Shown: positions 1 through 8,589 of the stretch, piece by piece
Layout: the number at the start of each line of letters is the position of its first letter
Numbering within the stretch: position 1 is the stretch's first letter
Assembly: GCF_026790145.1 (NCBI RefSeq)
Contig: NZ_JALAMS010000015.1
Coordinates: forward strand, 222,956 to 286,955
Reading direction: 5' to 3'
Source of the DNA: Bacillus_I endophytica_A
GTDB lineage: Bacteria; Bacillota; Bacilli; Bacillales; Bacillaceae_H
Length of the DNA: 64,000 nt
Notes under the pieces: model-generated
What the model saw: the letters and a program-made list of their open reading frames with translations, nothing else
Databases searched by the model: none
What the model was told of the DNA's origin: nothing
Program-made: the position numbers and the translations under genes

Positions 1-49
1 ATTAACTATTATATTTCAGTCTTGCTTCGGATGCAAAATAAGTTCAAAT

Positions 50-80
50 AAAAAAAGGCGACAGAAGTCGCCTTTTTTTA
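50..80 (-). terminator. Rho-independent terminator after spoIIIAH
   Basis: A 6-bp GC-rich stem (GGCGAC/GTCGCC, 57-72) with a 4-base loop has A-rich and T-rich flanks on the two sides. It lies a few bases beyond the spoIIIAH stop and closes the operon. Because both flanks are homopolymeric it could also stop transcripts arriving from the left. Confidence 0.85.
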
Positions 81-85
81 TTTCA

Positions 86-664
86 TTATTTAACAGGCTC
101 AAATTCTACCGCTACTTTCTTAGCTCCAATTTCTTGCGTCACGATATTCATAATTTCATTTGCTTGTTTTTTGCTATCTTCTTTTGATTTTACAACGATA
201 CGTACCCCATTATCTTCAGCGCGTACAAGGGCATCCTCATACCCTTTTTCTTTGATTAATGTTTCAATTGTTTGCTCTTTTTCATTGAGTTTTGAAAGTT
301 CTTCTACTTTGTCCTTTGCTTCACTTTTCTCTTCTACTGAAGCCTCATTTGATGCGACAACGTCCTCAAGTTTCTCAATTTCTTTACTTCTCTCGTCTGT
401 AATTTGCATGCGCATCGCCAAAAATTGGTCTTCATTTTCCACAGTTGAAACAACTGTTTCACCGTTTTTCTCTGTTGTTGAAGCTCCCTTTTGCTCTGTT
501 TCTTTATCCGTTTGCTTTGCGCTCTCTTTTTCTTTACTTTCTTCTTTATCTGTAAAAGCGACGTTATCACTCTGTGGGCTTGGAGACGTAATATAATAAA
601 CAGATAAAACAACAACTAAGCTAAGCATTGTTAATAACCAAACGGTTTGTTTTTTCAGCAACAT
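86..664 (-). CDS. spoIIIAH: Stage III sporulation protein AH
   Basis: SpoIIIAH is the mother-cell ring protein that binds forespore SpoIIQ across the intermembrane space and helps form the channel that feeds the engulfed forespore. The 192-residue product has an N-terminal membrane segment (about residues 8-26), a charged Glu/Lys/Ser/Thr-rich linker (about 35-75) and a C-terminal YscJ/EscJ-like ring-building domain ending in 'VAVEFEPVK'. It is the last gene of the eight-gene spoIIIA operon, 5 bp after spoIIIAG, and is followed by a terminator. Length and order agree with B. subtilis, where the protein is slightly longer. Identification rests on position and domain layout and is very safe. Confidence 0.95.
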   Translation of the reverse strand: MLLKKQTVWLLTMLSLVVVLSVYYITSPSPQSDNVAFTDKEESKEKESAKQTDKETEQKGASTTEKNGETVVSTVENEDQFLAMRMQITDERSKEIEKLEDVVASNEASVEEKSEAKDKVEELSKLNEKEQTIETLIKEKGYEDALVRAEDNGVRIVVKSKEDSKKQANEIMNIVTQEIGAKKVAVEFEPVK

Positions 665-669
665 AAAAT

Positions 670-1335
670 TTAATCCCCCTTCGTCTTTTTAGGCGTGACT
701 GCCACGCGATGACTTGGAACATCAAGTACTCTCGTAACTGCGTCCACAACCGACTTTTTCACTTTTATATTATCAGCTCCCTTCGCAACGACAAGAACGC
801 CCCTAATATCAGGTTTTAGTGTTTTTACAACAACGGGCTGTTCCTTATCACCGTTACGAACAATAACGAGCTGTTGATCCACTGAGTTATCTTCAATATT
901 CCTTGTACCGCCTTCACGATCATTTTCTTCTGTTGTTTGACTTTGGTTTACTGTGTTATGCTCATAAACTTTCTCTTCTGTAGCATCAACATTTACAAAT
1001 ACTTGCACATTATCAACGCCAATCATACTTTCTAGCACATCTGTAAGTTCTGCTTCGTATTTTTTTTCATAGTCTGAAATTGTTCTAGCCTGCTTTTCTT
1101 TTCCACTTCCAAACGTTTCTACTTCCTCTGTTTCTTGTTGGCTATCTCCTGAGCCTTTCGTTTCAACGGCGTCTAGTTTTGTTGTTGAGCTTTGAAAATT
1201 CCCATAGAGCATGACAAAAACCCCAGCGGCCAAAAGTAAAATCACATATGCAAGCTTGCGGTTTTTCTTAGGTGGATCTGAAGAAGATAGTCTCGCTAAG
1301 AAGTTCTTTTTCTTGTTGCTCTCCTTATCGCTCAT
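670..1335 (-). CDS. spoIIIAG: Stage III sporulation protein AG
   Basis: SpoIIIAG is the bitopic ring protein thought to build the large pore of the mother cell-forespore feeding channel. The 221-residue product has a basic N-terminus, one membrane helix at about residues 28-46, a low-complexity linker rich in Ser, Thr, Gln and Glu (about 50-85), and a C-terminal ring-building domain with a long polar insert (about 120-150). It overlaps the end of spoIIIAF by 11 bp and sits 5 bp before spoIIIAH, so translational coupling is likely. In B. subtilis an extra sigma-G promoter lies in this part of the operon; I did not find a convincing one here. Confidence 0.95.
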   Translation of the reverse strand: MSDKESNKKKNFLARLSSSDPPKKNRKLAYVILLLAAGVFVMLYGNFQSSTTKLDAVETKGSGDSQQETEEVETFGSGKEKQARTISDYEKKYEAELTDVLESMIGVDNVQVFVNVDATEEKVYEHNTVNQSQTTEENDREGGTRNIEDNSVDQQLVIVRNGDKEQPVVVKTLKPDIRGVLVVAKGADNIKVKKSVVDAVTRVLDVPSHRVAVTPKKTKGD

Positions 1336-1966
1336 CTGCTTCTCCTCCTCCCATTGTGACTATAATTTGTTTTTTATCCATATCCCATTTTTTAGAAAGA
1401 AAACTTTGTACTTTCTTTAGCTTCTCGTCGTTTTCTGTTTTCTCTTTTTTAATAGGTTCCGACGTATTAATGGAAACAACTTCAACTTCTGAGACTGATG
1501 CTGTATGCTTATTCTCCTTTGGCTGAACAGACAGAGAGATGGAACTAATATTTTCAAAACTTTTTTCACCTTTCTCGTCTTTCATATGAACTTCTACGCC
1601 TGAAACTTCTACTCCATACTCCTTCACCAACTCCTCTTTTACTCCCTCTTCTAGTTGGACAGCCATCTGTTCTAAAATATATGCATCTTGTGACGCTTGT
1701 ATTTCTTTTTTCTTTAAATCTAGCAAATTTTTTGAAGAGTTTTCTTGAGAGATAGAAGAAGAGTTAATGGCGGTAAACAGTTTATCAACGTTCACTTTGA
1801 ATATGCTGAAAACAGGTGTCAAAATAATAAGCATAAGAAGTAGACCAATAACCATCTTTGCGTACTTCTGCATAGATGAGCTTGGTAACAACAGATCAAT
1901 AATGGTAGCAAGCAAGATAAACAGAATAATATTTGTAACCCATTCTGTTAACGCTCCCATCAACAC
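1325..1966 (-). CDS. spoIIIAF: Stage III sporulation protein AF
   Basis: SpoIIIAF is a membrane protein of the SpoIIIA-SpoIIQ complex, needed for sigma-G activity after engulfment. The 213-residue product starts with two membrane helices (about residues 10-30 and 38-55). The rest is a soluble domain rich in Lys and Glu that carries one ring-building-like fold in the family. The ATG at 1966 is preceded by a GAGG-type ribosome binding site, and the reading frame ends inside the start of spoIIIAG. Residue content and gene order match the family. The central region (about 65-160) is poorly conserved, as is usual for this protein. Confidence 0.93.
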   Translation of the reverse strand: MLMGALTEWVTNIILFILLATIIDLLLPSSSMQKYAKMVIGLLLMLIILTPVFSIFKVNVDKLFTAINSSSISQENSSKNLLDLKKKEIQASQDAYILEQMAVQLEEGVKEELVKEYGVEVSGVEVHMKDEKGEKSFENISSISLSVQPKENKHTASVSEVEVVSINTSEPIKKEKTENDEKLKKVQSFLSKKWDMDKKQIIVTMGGGEADER

Positions 1967-1971
1967 CCTCC

Positions 1972-3144
1972 TTATCTGACCATCATCGTAATATTACTTG
2001 CAGTAATAACAAGCGTAATACATAAGAAAAACATTAAAGAAACAACAGCAAGAGCAGCAAAAATATAAATAACGCTTCTGCTAATGATACTCAAACAGGA
2101 GATGATTGGTCCTCCTCCAACAGGCTGGATCAGAGCTGCAGCAAGCTTGTAAATAATCGCAATTGAAAGGAGTTTAAGAGCAGGAAAAGCTGTAATAAAA
2201 AGTAAAATCGCTACTCCAACAAGGCCCACCGTATTTTTCAATAGAAGAGAGGCACTTAATACTGTATCTGTTGCATCTGTAAACATCCGTCCTACAACAG
2301 GAACAAAGTTTCCTGTAATAAATTTTGCGGTTCTCACAGTGATCCCATCTGCTACAGCCGAGCTTGTCCCCTGAACAGAAATAACGCCTAAAAAAATAGT
2401 GAGAAACCCACCAAGAACTCCAATACTCACATTTCTCATAAGCTGAGCAAGCTGTGTCACTTTGTATTGTTCTGAAATTGTACTTACAATGCTTAACAGG
2501 GCAGAAAGAAATAAAAGCGGCATTACAACATACTGAATAAGCAATCCGCTTGTGTTCATAAGAAAAATAATAACTGGATGAAAAAAAGCAGCTGACATCA
2601 CGCCTCCCGAAGAAGCCATAAGAGCTAGAAGAAGAGGAATAAGCGCGATAATGAAATGAATCATCGTCTGTATGGCTTCCGTTGCATATGAGATAGCAAT
2701 GTGGAAGCTATTTAAAGCAATAACAATAAGCACAAGATAAACAAGTGCATAAGCTACTTTACTAACGGTTGTTTTCTCAAATGCATTCTGAAGATTCTGG
2801 AGGAATACGCAAAAGATTGTGAGCATAATGAGCGTACCGAGGAGTTTTCCATTTGCAATAATTTCGTGAAGAAAGAACTTCATAAGCCCTTTCAACCACT
2901 CCTCTAGCGAAAGTTCTTTGTCTCCTTTCAAAAACTCGACAAGACTTCCTTTCTGACTTTCCGGCAAAAAACCACCATACTCTGTCATGATATTATTCCA
3001 AAACCCTTTTATCTCATCAATGCCAAGCTGATCCACTTGTTTATCTACCATTTCATCAGCATTTGGAAAAGCTTGTACACTGTCAGGTAGAAAAAAAAGA
3101 AAAAGCAGCAATACTAAACAAAATAAGCTTTTTTTCTTTTTCAT
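1972..3144 (-). CDS. spoIIIAE: Stage III sporulation protein AE
   Basis: SpoIIIAE is the large polytopic subunit of the feeding channel, probably forming the membrane platform together with SpoIIIAF and the small AC/AD proteins. The 390-residue product begins with a Sec signal peptide (Lys-rich start, long Leu/Phe core, 'VQAFPNADE' around the cleavage site at about residue 26). A soluble stretch of about 70 residues follows, then about seven hydrophobic helices between residues 95 and 385. Size and signal peptide match the B. subtilis protein. It lies 23 bp after spoIIIAD and 5 bp before spoIIIAF. Confidence 0.95.
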   Translation of the reverse strand: MKKKKSLFCLVLLLFLFFLPDSVQAFPNADEMVDKQVDQLGIDEIKGFWNNIMTEYGGFLPESQKGSLVEFLKGDKELSLEEWLKGLMKFFLHEIIANGKLLGTLIMLTIFCVFLQNLQNAFEKTTVSKVAYALVYLVLIVIALNSFHIAISYATEAIQTMIHFIIALIPLLLALMASSGGVMSAAFFHPVIIFLMNTSGLLIQYVVMPLLFLSALLSIVSTISEQYKVTQLAQLMRNVSIGVLGGFLTIFLGVISVQGTSSAVADGITVRTAKFITGNFVPVVGRMFTDATDTVLSASLLLKNTVGLVGVAILLFITAFPALKLLSIAIIYKLAAALIQPVGGGPIISCLSIISRSVIYIFAALAVVSLMFFLCITLVITASNITMMVR

Positions 3145-3167
3145 GTGCGCACCTCAATCCTCATTCA

Positions 3168-3554
3168 TTAGGTTGTTGGCAACATTGAAATAATGGTTTC
3201 AATCACAACTGTTAAGATTGGTATTGCCATTGATAAAATGAGGATTTTCCCTCCTAACTCGATTTTTGAAGCAATGGAACCTTGTCCAGCATCTTTCGTA
3301 ATTTGAGCGCCGAATTCAGCAATATAAGCAATCCCAATAATCTTTAAAATAGTTTCTACATATATAACATTGACCCCGGCTTGACGCGAAAGGACTTCAA
3401 CCATTCCAATAATTTCGCTGATTTTATCAACGAGAAACAAGAAAATAACGCAGCCAACAAATACAACAAGAAGAAAAGCGATGGAGGATTTTTGTTCTTT
3501 TAAAATAATCGTTAAAAACGTGGCAATTAAACCAAGGCCAACAATTTGGATCAT
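3168..3554 (-). CDS. spoIIIAD: Stage III sporulation protein AD
   Basis: SpoIIIAD is a small membrane subunit of the SpoIIIA complex. The 128-residue product is almost entirely hydrophobic, with about four helices, and contains the conserved stretch 'GIAYIAEFGAQITKDAGQGS' near residues 75-94 that is typical of SpoIIIAC/AD. It is related to SpoIIIAC, which lies directly upstream, so the pair probably arose by duplication and extension. The start codon ATG at 3554 follows a GGAGGTGATG-like ribosome binding site. Gene order and length match B. subtilis exactly. Confidence 0.95.
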   Translation of the reverse strand: MIQIVGLGLIATFLTIILKEQKSSIAFLLVVFVGCVIFLFLVDKISEIIGMVEVLSRQAGVNVIYVETILKIIGIAYIAEFGAQITKDAGQGSIASKIELGGKILILSMAIPILTVVIETIISMLPTT

Positions 3555-3575
3555 TTCAATCTCCCATCACCTCCT

Positions 3576-3782
3576 TTAGCCTTGAAAAAGGAATACAGAT
3601 TTAATTTTTTGAAACAAGTCTTGTACAATTGACGCGACCATAAACAAAATATAAATAAAACCAATGAGCGTAACCCAGTTTGCAAAATCTTTTTTGCCCA
3701 TTTGTTCTAGAACGGTTACTAAAAAAGCAACGATAATGCCTACTCCGGCAATTTGAAAAATGGTATTGATGTCTACCCCCAT
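3576..3782 (-). CDS. spoIIIAC: Stage III sporulation protein AC
   Basis: SpoIIIAC is the smallest spoIIIA product, 68 residues with two membrane helices (about 5-28 and 35-58). The motif 'GVGIIVAFLVTVLEQMGKKD' at about residues 13-32 is family-typical. It is thought to be a core membrane subunit of the channel complex. The ATG at 3782 is preceded by AGGAGG about 8 bases upstream. The gene lies 20 bp after spoIIIAB and 21 bp before spoIIIAD in the operon. Confidence 0.95.
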   Translation of the reverse strand: MGVDINTIFQIAGVGIIVAFLVTVLEQMGKKDFANWVTLIGFIYILFMVASIVQDLFQKIKSVFLFQG

Positions 3783-3802
3783 TTTGTTTCATCCTCCTAC
3801 AG

Positions 3803-4315
3803 CTACAGTAATAAAATGACTAACAATAACCCTGTTAGGAACCCTAGGCTTTTCACCATCTTCTCGTAGCGCGTTTGCCTGTCAACAGCGTCTGCTTCCT
3901 CCCGCTCTAAATGGTTAAGTGTTAACACAATATGCTTTTGCTGTGAATACCGATCATGCTGTCCGAGCGTCTGTCCAAATTGTTTTAAAGCTTCTTTCTC
4001 CCCTTGCTTTAAAGCAGTTAGACGCCAATTTTCTTCTATACTAAGCAGCCAAGCCTCTCCAGCACTTTTTTGACCTTTTTCTAAATATGTTGCAAAAGAG
4101 TCAAAAAAGGAAGCGATTGGTTTTGGTACTTGTTCTGTTAATAAACGGGCAATCTGTGGTAGAGGACGATGACTATACATAATTTCTGCCTCAAGTGATC
4201 TTAGAGCACTTTTAAGCTGGCGAAGCTGTTTTGGTCTTGCATTGAGCTGTTTTGCGAGATCAAATCCAAACCATGTTGTCGCAACTAAAATAAACAAAGC
4301 CCCAAAAAGTTTCAT
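3803..4315 (-). CDS. spoIIIAB: Stage III sporulation protein AB
   Basis: SpoIIIAB is a 170-residue membrane protein of the feeding-channel operon. It has an N-terminal helix (about residues 2-18), a helical soluble region with the family motif 'LKSALRSLEAEIMYSHRPLP' (about 34-53), and a C-terminal hydrophobic helix. The reading frame stays open 38 codons further upstream to 4429. I place the start at the ATG at 4315 because it overlaps the spoIIIAA stop as ATGA, gives the 170-171 residue length of B. subtilis SpoIIIAB, and begins with the conserved 'MKLFGALFILVATTWFGF'. Confidence 0.94.
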   Translation of the reverse strand: MKLFGALFILVATTWFGFDLAKQLNARPKQLRQLKSALRSLEAEIMYSHRPLPQIARLLTEQVPKPIASFFDSFATYLEKGQKSAGEAWLLSIEENWRLTALKQGEKEALKQFGQTLGQHDRYSQQKHIVLTLNHLEREEADAVDRQTRYEKMVKSLGFLTGLLLVILLL

Positions 4316-5232
4316 TTTCTTACACCTTCTATTCCATCTTTCTTTCGTTTTACTTCCTGCTGAAAAATCCCTTCGACAGTGCCAGGTCCATTTCGATTTG
4401 AAAGAAGTACAAAACGGTCGATAATGCAAGCGTCTATTAGCGCTTTTAATGAAGGCCTTGTTGCCATATCTTTAACAGAGCTTCCATGAGCAGTTAAAAT
4501 TAAGCTAACTCCTGCATGAACAGCTTCCAAAATAGCTTCTGTATCTTCTACTCGTCCAACTTCATCTACAATAAGAACGTTCGGACTCATTGAACGAATC
4601 AACATCATCATTCCTTCTGCTTTTGGACATGCATCAAGCACATCAACCCGAGGGCCAAACGTATGCTGTGGCACTCCGTCAAGACAGCCTGCAATTTCCG
4701 ATCGTTCATCTACAATCCCCACTTTTTGCGAAGGAATTCTTTTTCTTTCTACTCCTGTGCTAACAAGGCGGGCAAGATCTCTTAGCATGGTTGTTTTCCC
4801 AGATTGAGGAGCTCCAATAATGACTGTGTTTAACCATTTACGATCGTAAAGACTGTCGATTAGACTTTCTCCAATTCCAATTTTCTCACGTGCAATTCGA
4901 ATGTTTAATGACGTAATATCACGAATTGCTTTTACTTTGCCATTCTCAGTAATGACCCGCCCCGCTAGTCCGACACGGTGTCCACCTTTTATTGTGATAT
5001 AGCCCTTTTGTAACTCTTCTTCAAGCATGTACATCGATGATTGACTAAGTTGACTAAGCATATATACGAAATCCTCTTTTACAGGTAATACGGAATAAAA
5101 AATAGGCTCGTCTTTTTTGATTAATTCAATAGGACGGTTAATCCTTAGCCGAATTTCTTGCACATCTTCATCTATATAGCGCCTGAGGAGCTCTACGACA
5201 TGTTGAGGAAGTACACTTAAAACTGATTCCAT
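4312..5232 (-). CDS. spoIIIAA: Stage III sporulation protein AA, AAA+-type ATPase
   Basis: SpoIIIAA is the cytoplasmic ATPase of the channel, related to secretion ATPases of type II/IV systems. The 306-residue product has an N-terminal domain (about 1-125), a Walker A loop 'GAPQSGKT' at residues 140-147 and a Walker B strand 'NVLIVDEVGR' near 215-224. It is the first gene of the operon, with its ATG at 5232 about 32 bases downstream of a sigma-E type -10 element. Its stop overlaps the spoIIIAB start by 4 bp. Length matches B. subtilis within one residue. Confidence 0.96.
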   Translation of the reverse strand: MESVLSVLPQHVVELLRRYIDEDVQEIRLRINRPIELIKKDEPIFYSVLPVKEDFVYMLSQLSQSSMYMLEEELQKGYITIKGGHRVGLAGRVITENGKVKAIRDITSLNIRIAREKIGIGESLIDSLYDRKWLNTVIIGAPQSGKTTMLRDLARLVSTGVERKRIPSQKVGIVDERSEIAGCLDGVPQHTFGPRVDVLDACPKAEGMMMLIRSMSPNVLIVDEVGRVEDTEAILEAVHAGVSLILTAHGSSVKDMATRPSLKALIDACIIDRFVLLSNRNGPGTVEGIFQQEVKRKKDGIEGVRK

Positions 5233-5263
5233 CCTTAATCCCCTCGCCTACTTAGTTATTTTC

Positions 5264-5292
5264 AATGTATGCAAGCTTGGCTATTTTAATGC
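5264..5292 (-). promoter_or_regulatory. Sigma-E promoter of the spoIIIA operon
   Basis: On the minus strand, GCATTAA (5292-5286) is followed after exactly 14 bases by CATACATT (5271-5264). CATACATT fits the sigma-E -10 consensus CATACAnT perfectly, the 14-base spacer is standard, and the -35 is a moderate match. It lies between yqhV and spoIIIAA, where mother-cell transcription must begin. Confidence 0.8.
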
Positions 5293-5299
5293 CAGAACG

Positions 5300-5581
5300 C
5301 TATTTGTAAATGCCAATAAAAATAAATGCTACTCCAAGGCCAATAAACACAAACTTTCCATATGAAAGCTGATCTGCGATGGAAAATAGACCAATTGAAA
5401 TAGAGGCCAACATAACGAGCGGCCCAATTAAAGCTAATAAGCTGTTGATAAAAAGAGCTTTCTTGACATCGTTCCCAAAAAGAATAAGTACTGCTGCTGT
5501 TAGCTCAATAAATCCTGAGATAAAGCGCAAACACGCCATCGTAATAATTGTTGTATCAAACATATTCCAAAAAGGCCTCAT
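5300..5581 (-). CDS. yqhV: YqhV family membrane protein (DUF2619)
   Basis: This is a 93-residue protein with three hydrophobic helices (about residues 13-36, 43-65, 73-91) and the motif 'ELTAAVLILFGNDVKKALF' that I recognise from B. subtilis YqhV. The length is also identical at 93 residues. The function is unknown; in B. subtilis it also sits between efp and spoIIIAA. The start at 5581 follows a GAGGAGAAG ribosome binding site. It may be sporulation-related by position only. The sigma-E promoter of spoIIIA lies just beyond its stop, so the two are separately transcribed. Confidence 0.88.
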   Translation of the reverse strand: MRPFWNMFDTTIITMACLRFISGFIELTAAVLILFGNDVKKALFINSLLALIGPLVMLASISIGLFSIADQLSYGKFVFIGLGVAFIFIGIYK

Positions 5582-5656
5582 CTGTTCACTTCTCCTCGCC
5601 TAAGAGCAAAATATTAGTACAACCTATGCTTTTTTTTGACTTTTATGCACAAAAAA

Positions 5657-5690
5657 AAGCAAGAGCCTAATAGGCCCTTGCTTTTTAATT
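5657..5690 (-). terminator. Rho-independent terminator after efp
   Basis: An 11-bp stem around 5658-5682 is followed on the minus strand by eight T residues. The one non-Watson-Crick position is G-U only when read on the minus strand, so the hairpin is suited to stopping efp transcription. Confidence 0.88.
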
Positions 5691-5694
5691 TCAA

Positions 5695-6252
5695 TTAAGC
5701 ACGTGATACGTAACTTCCATCGCTTGTATTAACAACAAGAACGTCTCCTTGGTTTACGAAGAATGGAACTTGAACAACTAAACCTGTTTCAACTGTTGCA
5801 GGTTTTGTTCCACCTGAAGCCGTATCTCCTTTAATACCTGGTTCTGTTTCTGTTACTGTTAGCTCAACGCTATTTGGAAGCTCAACACCTAATGTTTCGC
5901 TTTCATACATCATAATGCTTACTTCCATGTTTTCTTTTAAGAACTTAAGCTCATATTCAATTTGAACTTCCGGAAGTTCAATTTGATCATATGTGTTTGT
6001 ATCCATGAATACGTGTTGATCACCATTTGCATATAGATACTGCATTTTGCGATTATCGATTCGTGCTTTGTTTACTTTTTCACCTGCACGGAATGTTTTC
6101 TCTTGGACAGCTCCTGTACGAAGGTTACGAAGTTTAGAGCGAACAAATGCAGCTCCTTTTCCTGGCTTAACGTGCTGGAACTCCATTACTTGCCAAATTC
6201 CTCCGTCTACTTCGATTGTTAACCCTGTACGAAAATCATTTACTGAAACCAT
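5695..6252 (-). CDS. efp: Translation elongation factor P
   Basis: EF-P binds between the ribosomal P and E sites and relieves stalling at polyproline stretches. The 185-residue protein has the KOW-like N-terminal domain with the loop 'HVKPGKGAAF', in which Lys32 is the residue modified in bacteria (5-aminopentanol in B. subtilis), followed by two OB-fold domains. The C-terminus 'VNTSDGSYVSRA' is family-typical. It is downstream of pepQ and aroQ with 23 bp to pepQ, so these probably form one transcript ending at the terminator just after efp. Confidence 0.98.
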   Translation of the reverse strand: MVSVNDFRTGLTIEVDGGIWQVMEFQHVKPGKGAAFVRSKLRNLRTGAVQEKTFRAGEKVNKARIDNRKMQYLYANGDQHVFMDTNTYDQIELPEVQIEYELKFLKENMEVSIMMYESETLGVELPNSVELTVTETEPGIKGDTASGGTKPATVETGLVVQVPFFVNQGDVLVVNTSDGSYVSRA

Positions 6253-6275
6253 CTAATAGTCCTCCTAGTTTACCT

Positions 6276-7340
6276 TTATAAAATAATAAGTTCTTTTGGG
6301 GCATATGTTAAATTTTCATTGCCTTCATCTGTTATGAGCAAATCATCTTCAATTCGAACGCCGCCTACATTTGGTATGTAAATACCAGGCTCAACGGTTA
6401 CAACCATACCAGGCTCTAGTACAGTATCAGAACGAGTTGAAAGAGCGGGACCTTCATGAACTTCAAGACCAATTCCATGGCCTGTGGAGTGCCCAAAGTA
6501 TTCCCCATATCCATGTTCTATAATATAGTCACGCGATAAGGCATCGGCTTGAACTCCTGTAATACCTTTTTTAATACCGTCAACGCCACGCAACTGCGCC
6601 TTTAGAACGATGTCATAAATGTTCTTCAATTCATCACTAACGTCGCCAACAGCAACTGTTCTTGTAATATCTGAACAATACCCTTTATAGTACGCACCAA
6701 AATCAAGCGTTACAAGCTCGCCTTCCTTAATCACTTTTTCGCTAGCAGCTCCATGTGGTAAAGCGCTTCTATACCCTGAAGCAACTATTGTATCAAATGA
6801 AGAAGACGCTGCGCCATGTTTTCTCATATAAAATTCAAGCTCATTTGAAACCTCAAGCTCCGTTACACCGGGTTTGATGTACGATAAAATATGATTAAAA
6901 GCTTCGTCTGTTAACTTGGTAGCTTCCTTTAATATCTTAATCTCTTCACTAGTCTTAATCAAGCGTAAGTTTTCTACAAGACCTGAGACAGGAACAAGTT
7001 GGGCCGAGATTTCCTTTTGGTATGTGGAGAAGTCAGCGTACGTAATTGCATGTTCTTCAAATCCTAGCGCTTCGATTCCTAACTGTTCAACGACAGAAGC
7101 AATTTCTTTTGCAATTGGTCCAGTATGTTTGACAATTTCAAATCCTTCTGTTTGCTTTGTTGCTTGTTCTATGTAGCGAAAGTCTGTAATAAAGACGGCT
7201 TTTTCTTTTGAAATGACAACAACTCCAGCACTTCCCGTAAAGTTTGTCATGTAACGACGATTGTATTTACTTGTGATAAGAAGACCGTCAATTCCTCTTT
7301 GTTCAAAGCTTCCACGAAGTTTTACTAGTTTTTCTGACAT
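6276..7340 (-). CDS. pepQ: Xaa-Pro dipeptidase/aminopeptidase, M24 family
   Basis: This is a metallopeptidase that removes an N-terminal residue preceding proline, equivalent to B. subtilis YqhT. The 354-residue protein has a creatinase-type N-terminal domain (about 1-125) and a pita-bread catalytic domain. The dinuclear metal ligands are visible in order: Asp in 'LDFGAYYKGY', Asp in 'CSDITRTV', His in 'GHGIGLEVHE', Glu in 'VEPGIYIP' and Glu in 'VRIEDD'. It lies one base downstream of aroQ and 23 bp upstream of efp. Proline peptide turnover next to EF-P is a conserved Bacillus arrangement. Confidence 0.94.
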   Translation of the reverse strand: MSEKLVKLRGSFEQRGIDGLLITSKYNRRYMTNFTGSAGVVVISKEKAVFITDFRYIEQATKQTEGFEIVKHTGPIAKEIASVVEQLGIEALGFEEHAITYADFSTYQKEISAQLVPVSGLVENLRLIKTSEEIKILKEATKLTDEAFNHILSYIKPGVTELEVSNELEFYMRKHGAASSSFDTIVASGYRSALPHGAASEKVIKEGELVTLDFGAYYKGYCSDITRTVAVGDVSDELKNIYDIVLKAQLRGVDGIKKGITGVQADALSRDYIIEHGYGEYFGHSTGHGIGLEVHEGPALSTRSDTVLEPGMVVTVEPGIYIPNVGGVRIEDDLLITDEGNENLTYAPKELIIL

Positions 7341-7341
7341 G

Positions 7342-7785
7342 CTATTCCTTCCCTTCCGCGATATTCTTTAAAGCATTAATTCCCATTTCATATCCAAACA
7401 ATCCAAACCCAACGATCTGACCTGCACTTACTGGTGCAATAACAGAGGTATGGCGGAATTCTTCTCTTGCATGAACATTTGAAATATGAACTTCTACAAC
7501 CGGAATGTTAAGGCTTGCAATACAATCGCGAATCGCATAGCTATAATGAGTGAAAGCACCCGGGTTTAGGAGTACTCCATCACATGTTTCATTTGCTTTG
7601 TACATAGCATCAATAATTACACCTTCATGGTTGGATTGAAGAAAATCCAGAGAAAGGTCGAGAGCTTCCCCTTTTGTTTTTAAGCTGTTTTCTAAATCTA
7701 CAAGCGTTGTACTTCCGTAAATTTCAGGCTCGCGCTTCCCTAAATAGTTTAAATTTGGTCCATTTATAACTAAGAATTGTTTCAT
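7342..7785 (-). CDS. aroQ: 3-dehydroquinate dehydratase, type II
   Basis: AroQ converts 3-dehydroquinate to 3-dehydroshikimate in the shikimate pathway (YqhS in B. subtilis). The 147-residue protein has the type II signature 'INGPNLNYLGKREPEIYG' at the N-terminus, with catalytic Tyr23, then 'NPGAFTHYSYAIRD' and 'EVHISNVHAREEFR' carrying the catalytic His and substrate-binding residues. The frame is open seven codons further up, but the ATG at 7785 has a GGGAG ribosome binding site at the right distance and aligns with the family start. It is the first gene of the aroQ-pepQ-efp group. Confidence 0.95.
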   Translation of the reverse strand: MKQFLVINGPNLNYLGKREPEIYGSTTLVDLENSLKTKGEALDLSLDFLQSNHEGVIIDAMYKANETCDGVLLNPGAFTHYSYAIRDCIASLNIPVVEVHISNVHAREEFRHTSVIAPVSAGQIVGFGLFGYEMGINALKNIAEGKE

Positions 7786-7852
7786 AGCACTCTCCCTTTG
7801 CTTCAAAAAATTCCGTTCTTTCTTTATCTTATCATAAAGAAGGCGCTATAGC

Positions 7853-8338
7853 TTATGAGGAAGCACTAATTCGTCGCAATTCAGATTCTTCATACGAAAT
7901 AGAATACCCAATAAAAATTCCATAGAGCAAGTAAAAACAAAAAGATGTAATGATGGTATCTTTACTAAGGTCTGTAATCTCTTTTAAATTTGGAAAAATC
8001 GGATTTAACAGAAAGAAAACAAAGCCCCAAAGTATAATACCATATGCCGCCCCAACCCACATGCTTTCAAATTTTCGTAGTAGTGCATAGTAAATAAGTG
8101 CAACAGGAATAGAAATAATGGCAAGGAGAATAATTCCAATAATATGTCCAATGATGTGATGTTTCCATTCTCCAAATGTCCAAGGCTCTAAAATAAGATT
8201 TGCTCGAATTTCACTCAAATTTAACACATATGCAATGTAGCTTAAAATACCAAACAAAACTCCTGCCGAAATACCAATCACAATCGCTTTATTCATAAAA
8301 GAAGGAAGCTTTTCTTTTTTCTCTTGATTTTTTTCCAT
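7853..8338 (-). CDS. yqhR: YqhR family membrane protein
   Basis: This is a 161-residue integral membrane protein with a charged, Lys/Glu-rich N-terminus and four predicted helices (about 17-40, 60-85, 92-115, 125-150). It occupies the position of B. subtilis YqhR between yqhQ and aroQ and has the same size and layout. Function is unknown. The start ATG at 8338 follows AGTGAGGTGAG. It is separated from aroQ by 67 bp, so it may share that transcript. The identification depends mainly on position and topology. Confidence 0.8.
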   Translation of the reverse strand: MEKNQEKKEKLPSFMNKAIVIGISAGVLFGILSYIAYVLNLSEIRANLILEPWTFGEWKHHIIGHIIGIILLAIISIPVALIYYALLRKFESMWVGAAYGIILWGFVFFLLNPIFPNLKEITDLSKDTIITSFCFYLLYGIFIGYSISYEESELRRISASS

Positions 8339-8589
8339 CTTTTCTCACCTCACTAATTTTAGTATAATCTTTTTACCTAGATTCTATTTGCCTTTATATT
8401 GTTTGTTAGTTTTAGTCTAATTATCATAAAATTTGTCTAAACTAGAGAATATACAACAACCTAGAGGTTTCTTGCCTTTTCTTGTAGAATATAAATGACA
8501 CAAAGAAAAAAGAAATTTGAATGAACTGTTCTTTACTGAAATAATTTAGTTAATACACAATTCATTAGTTAGGTTGGTGTTTGTACATC

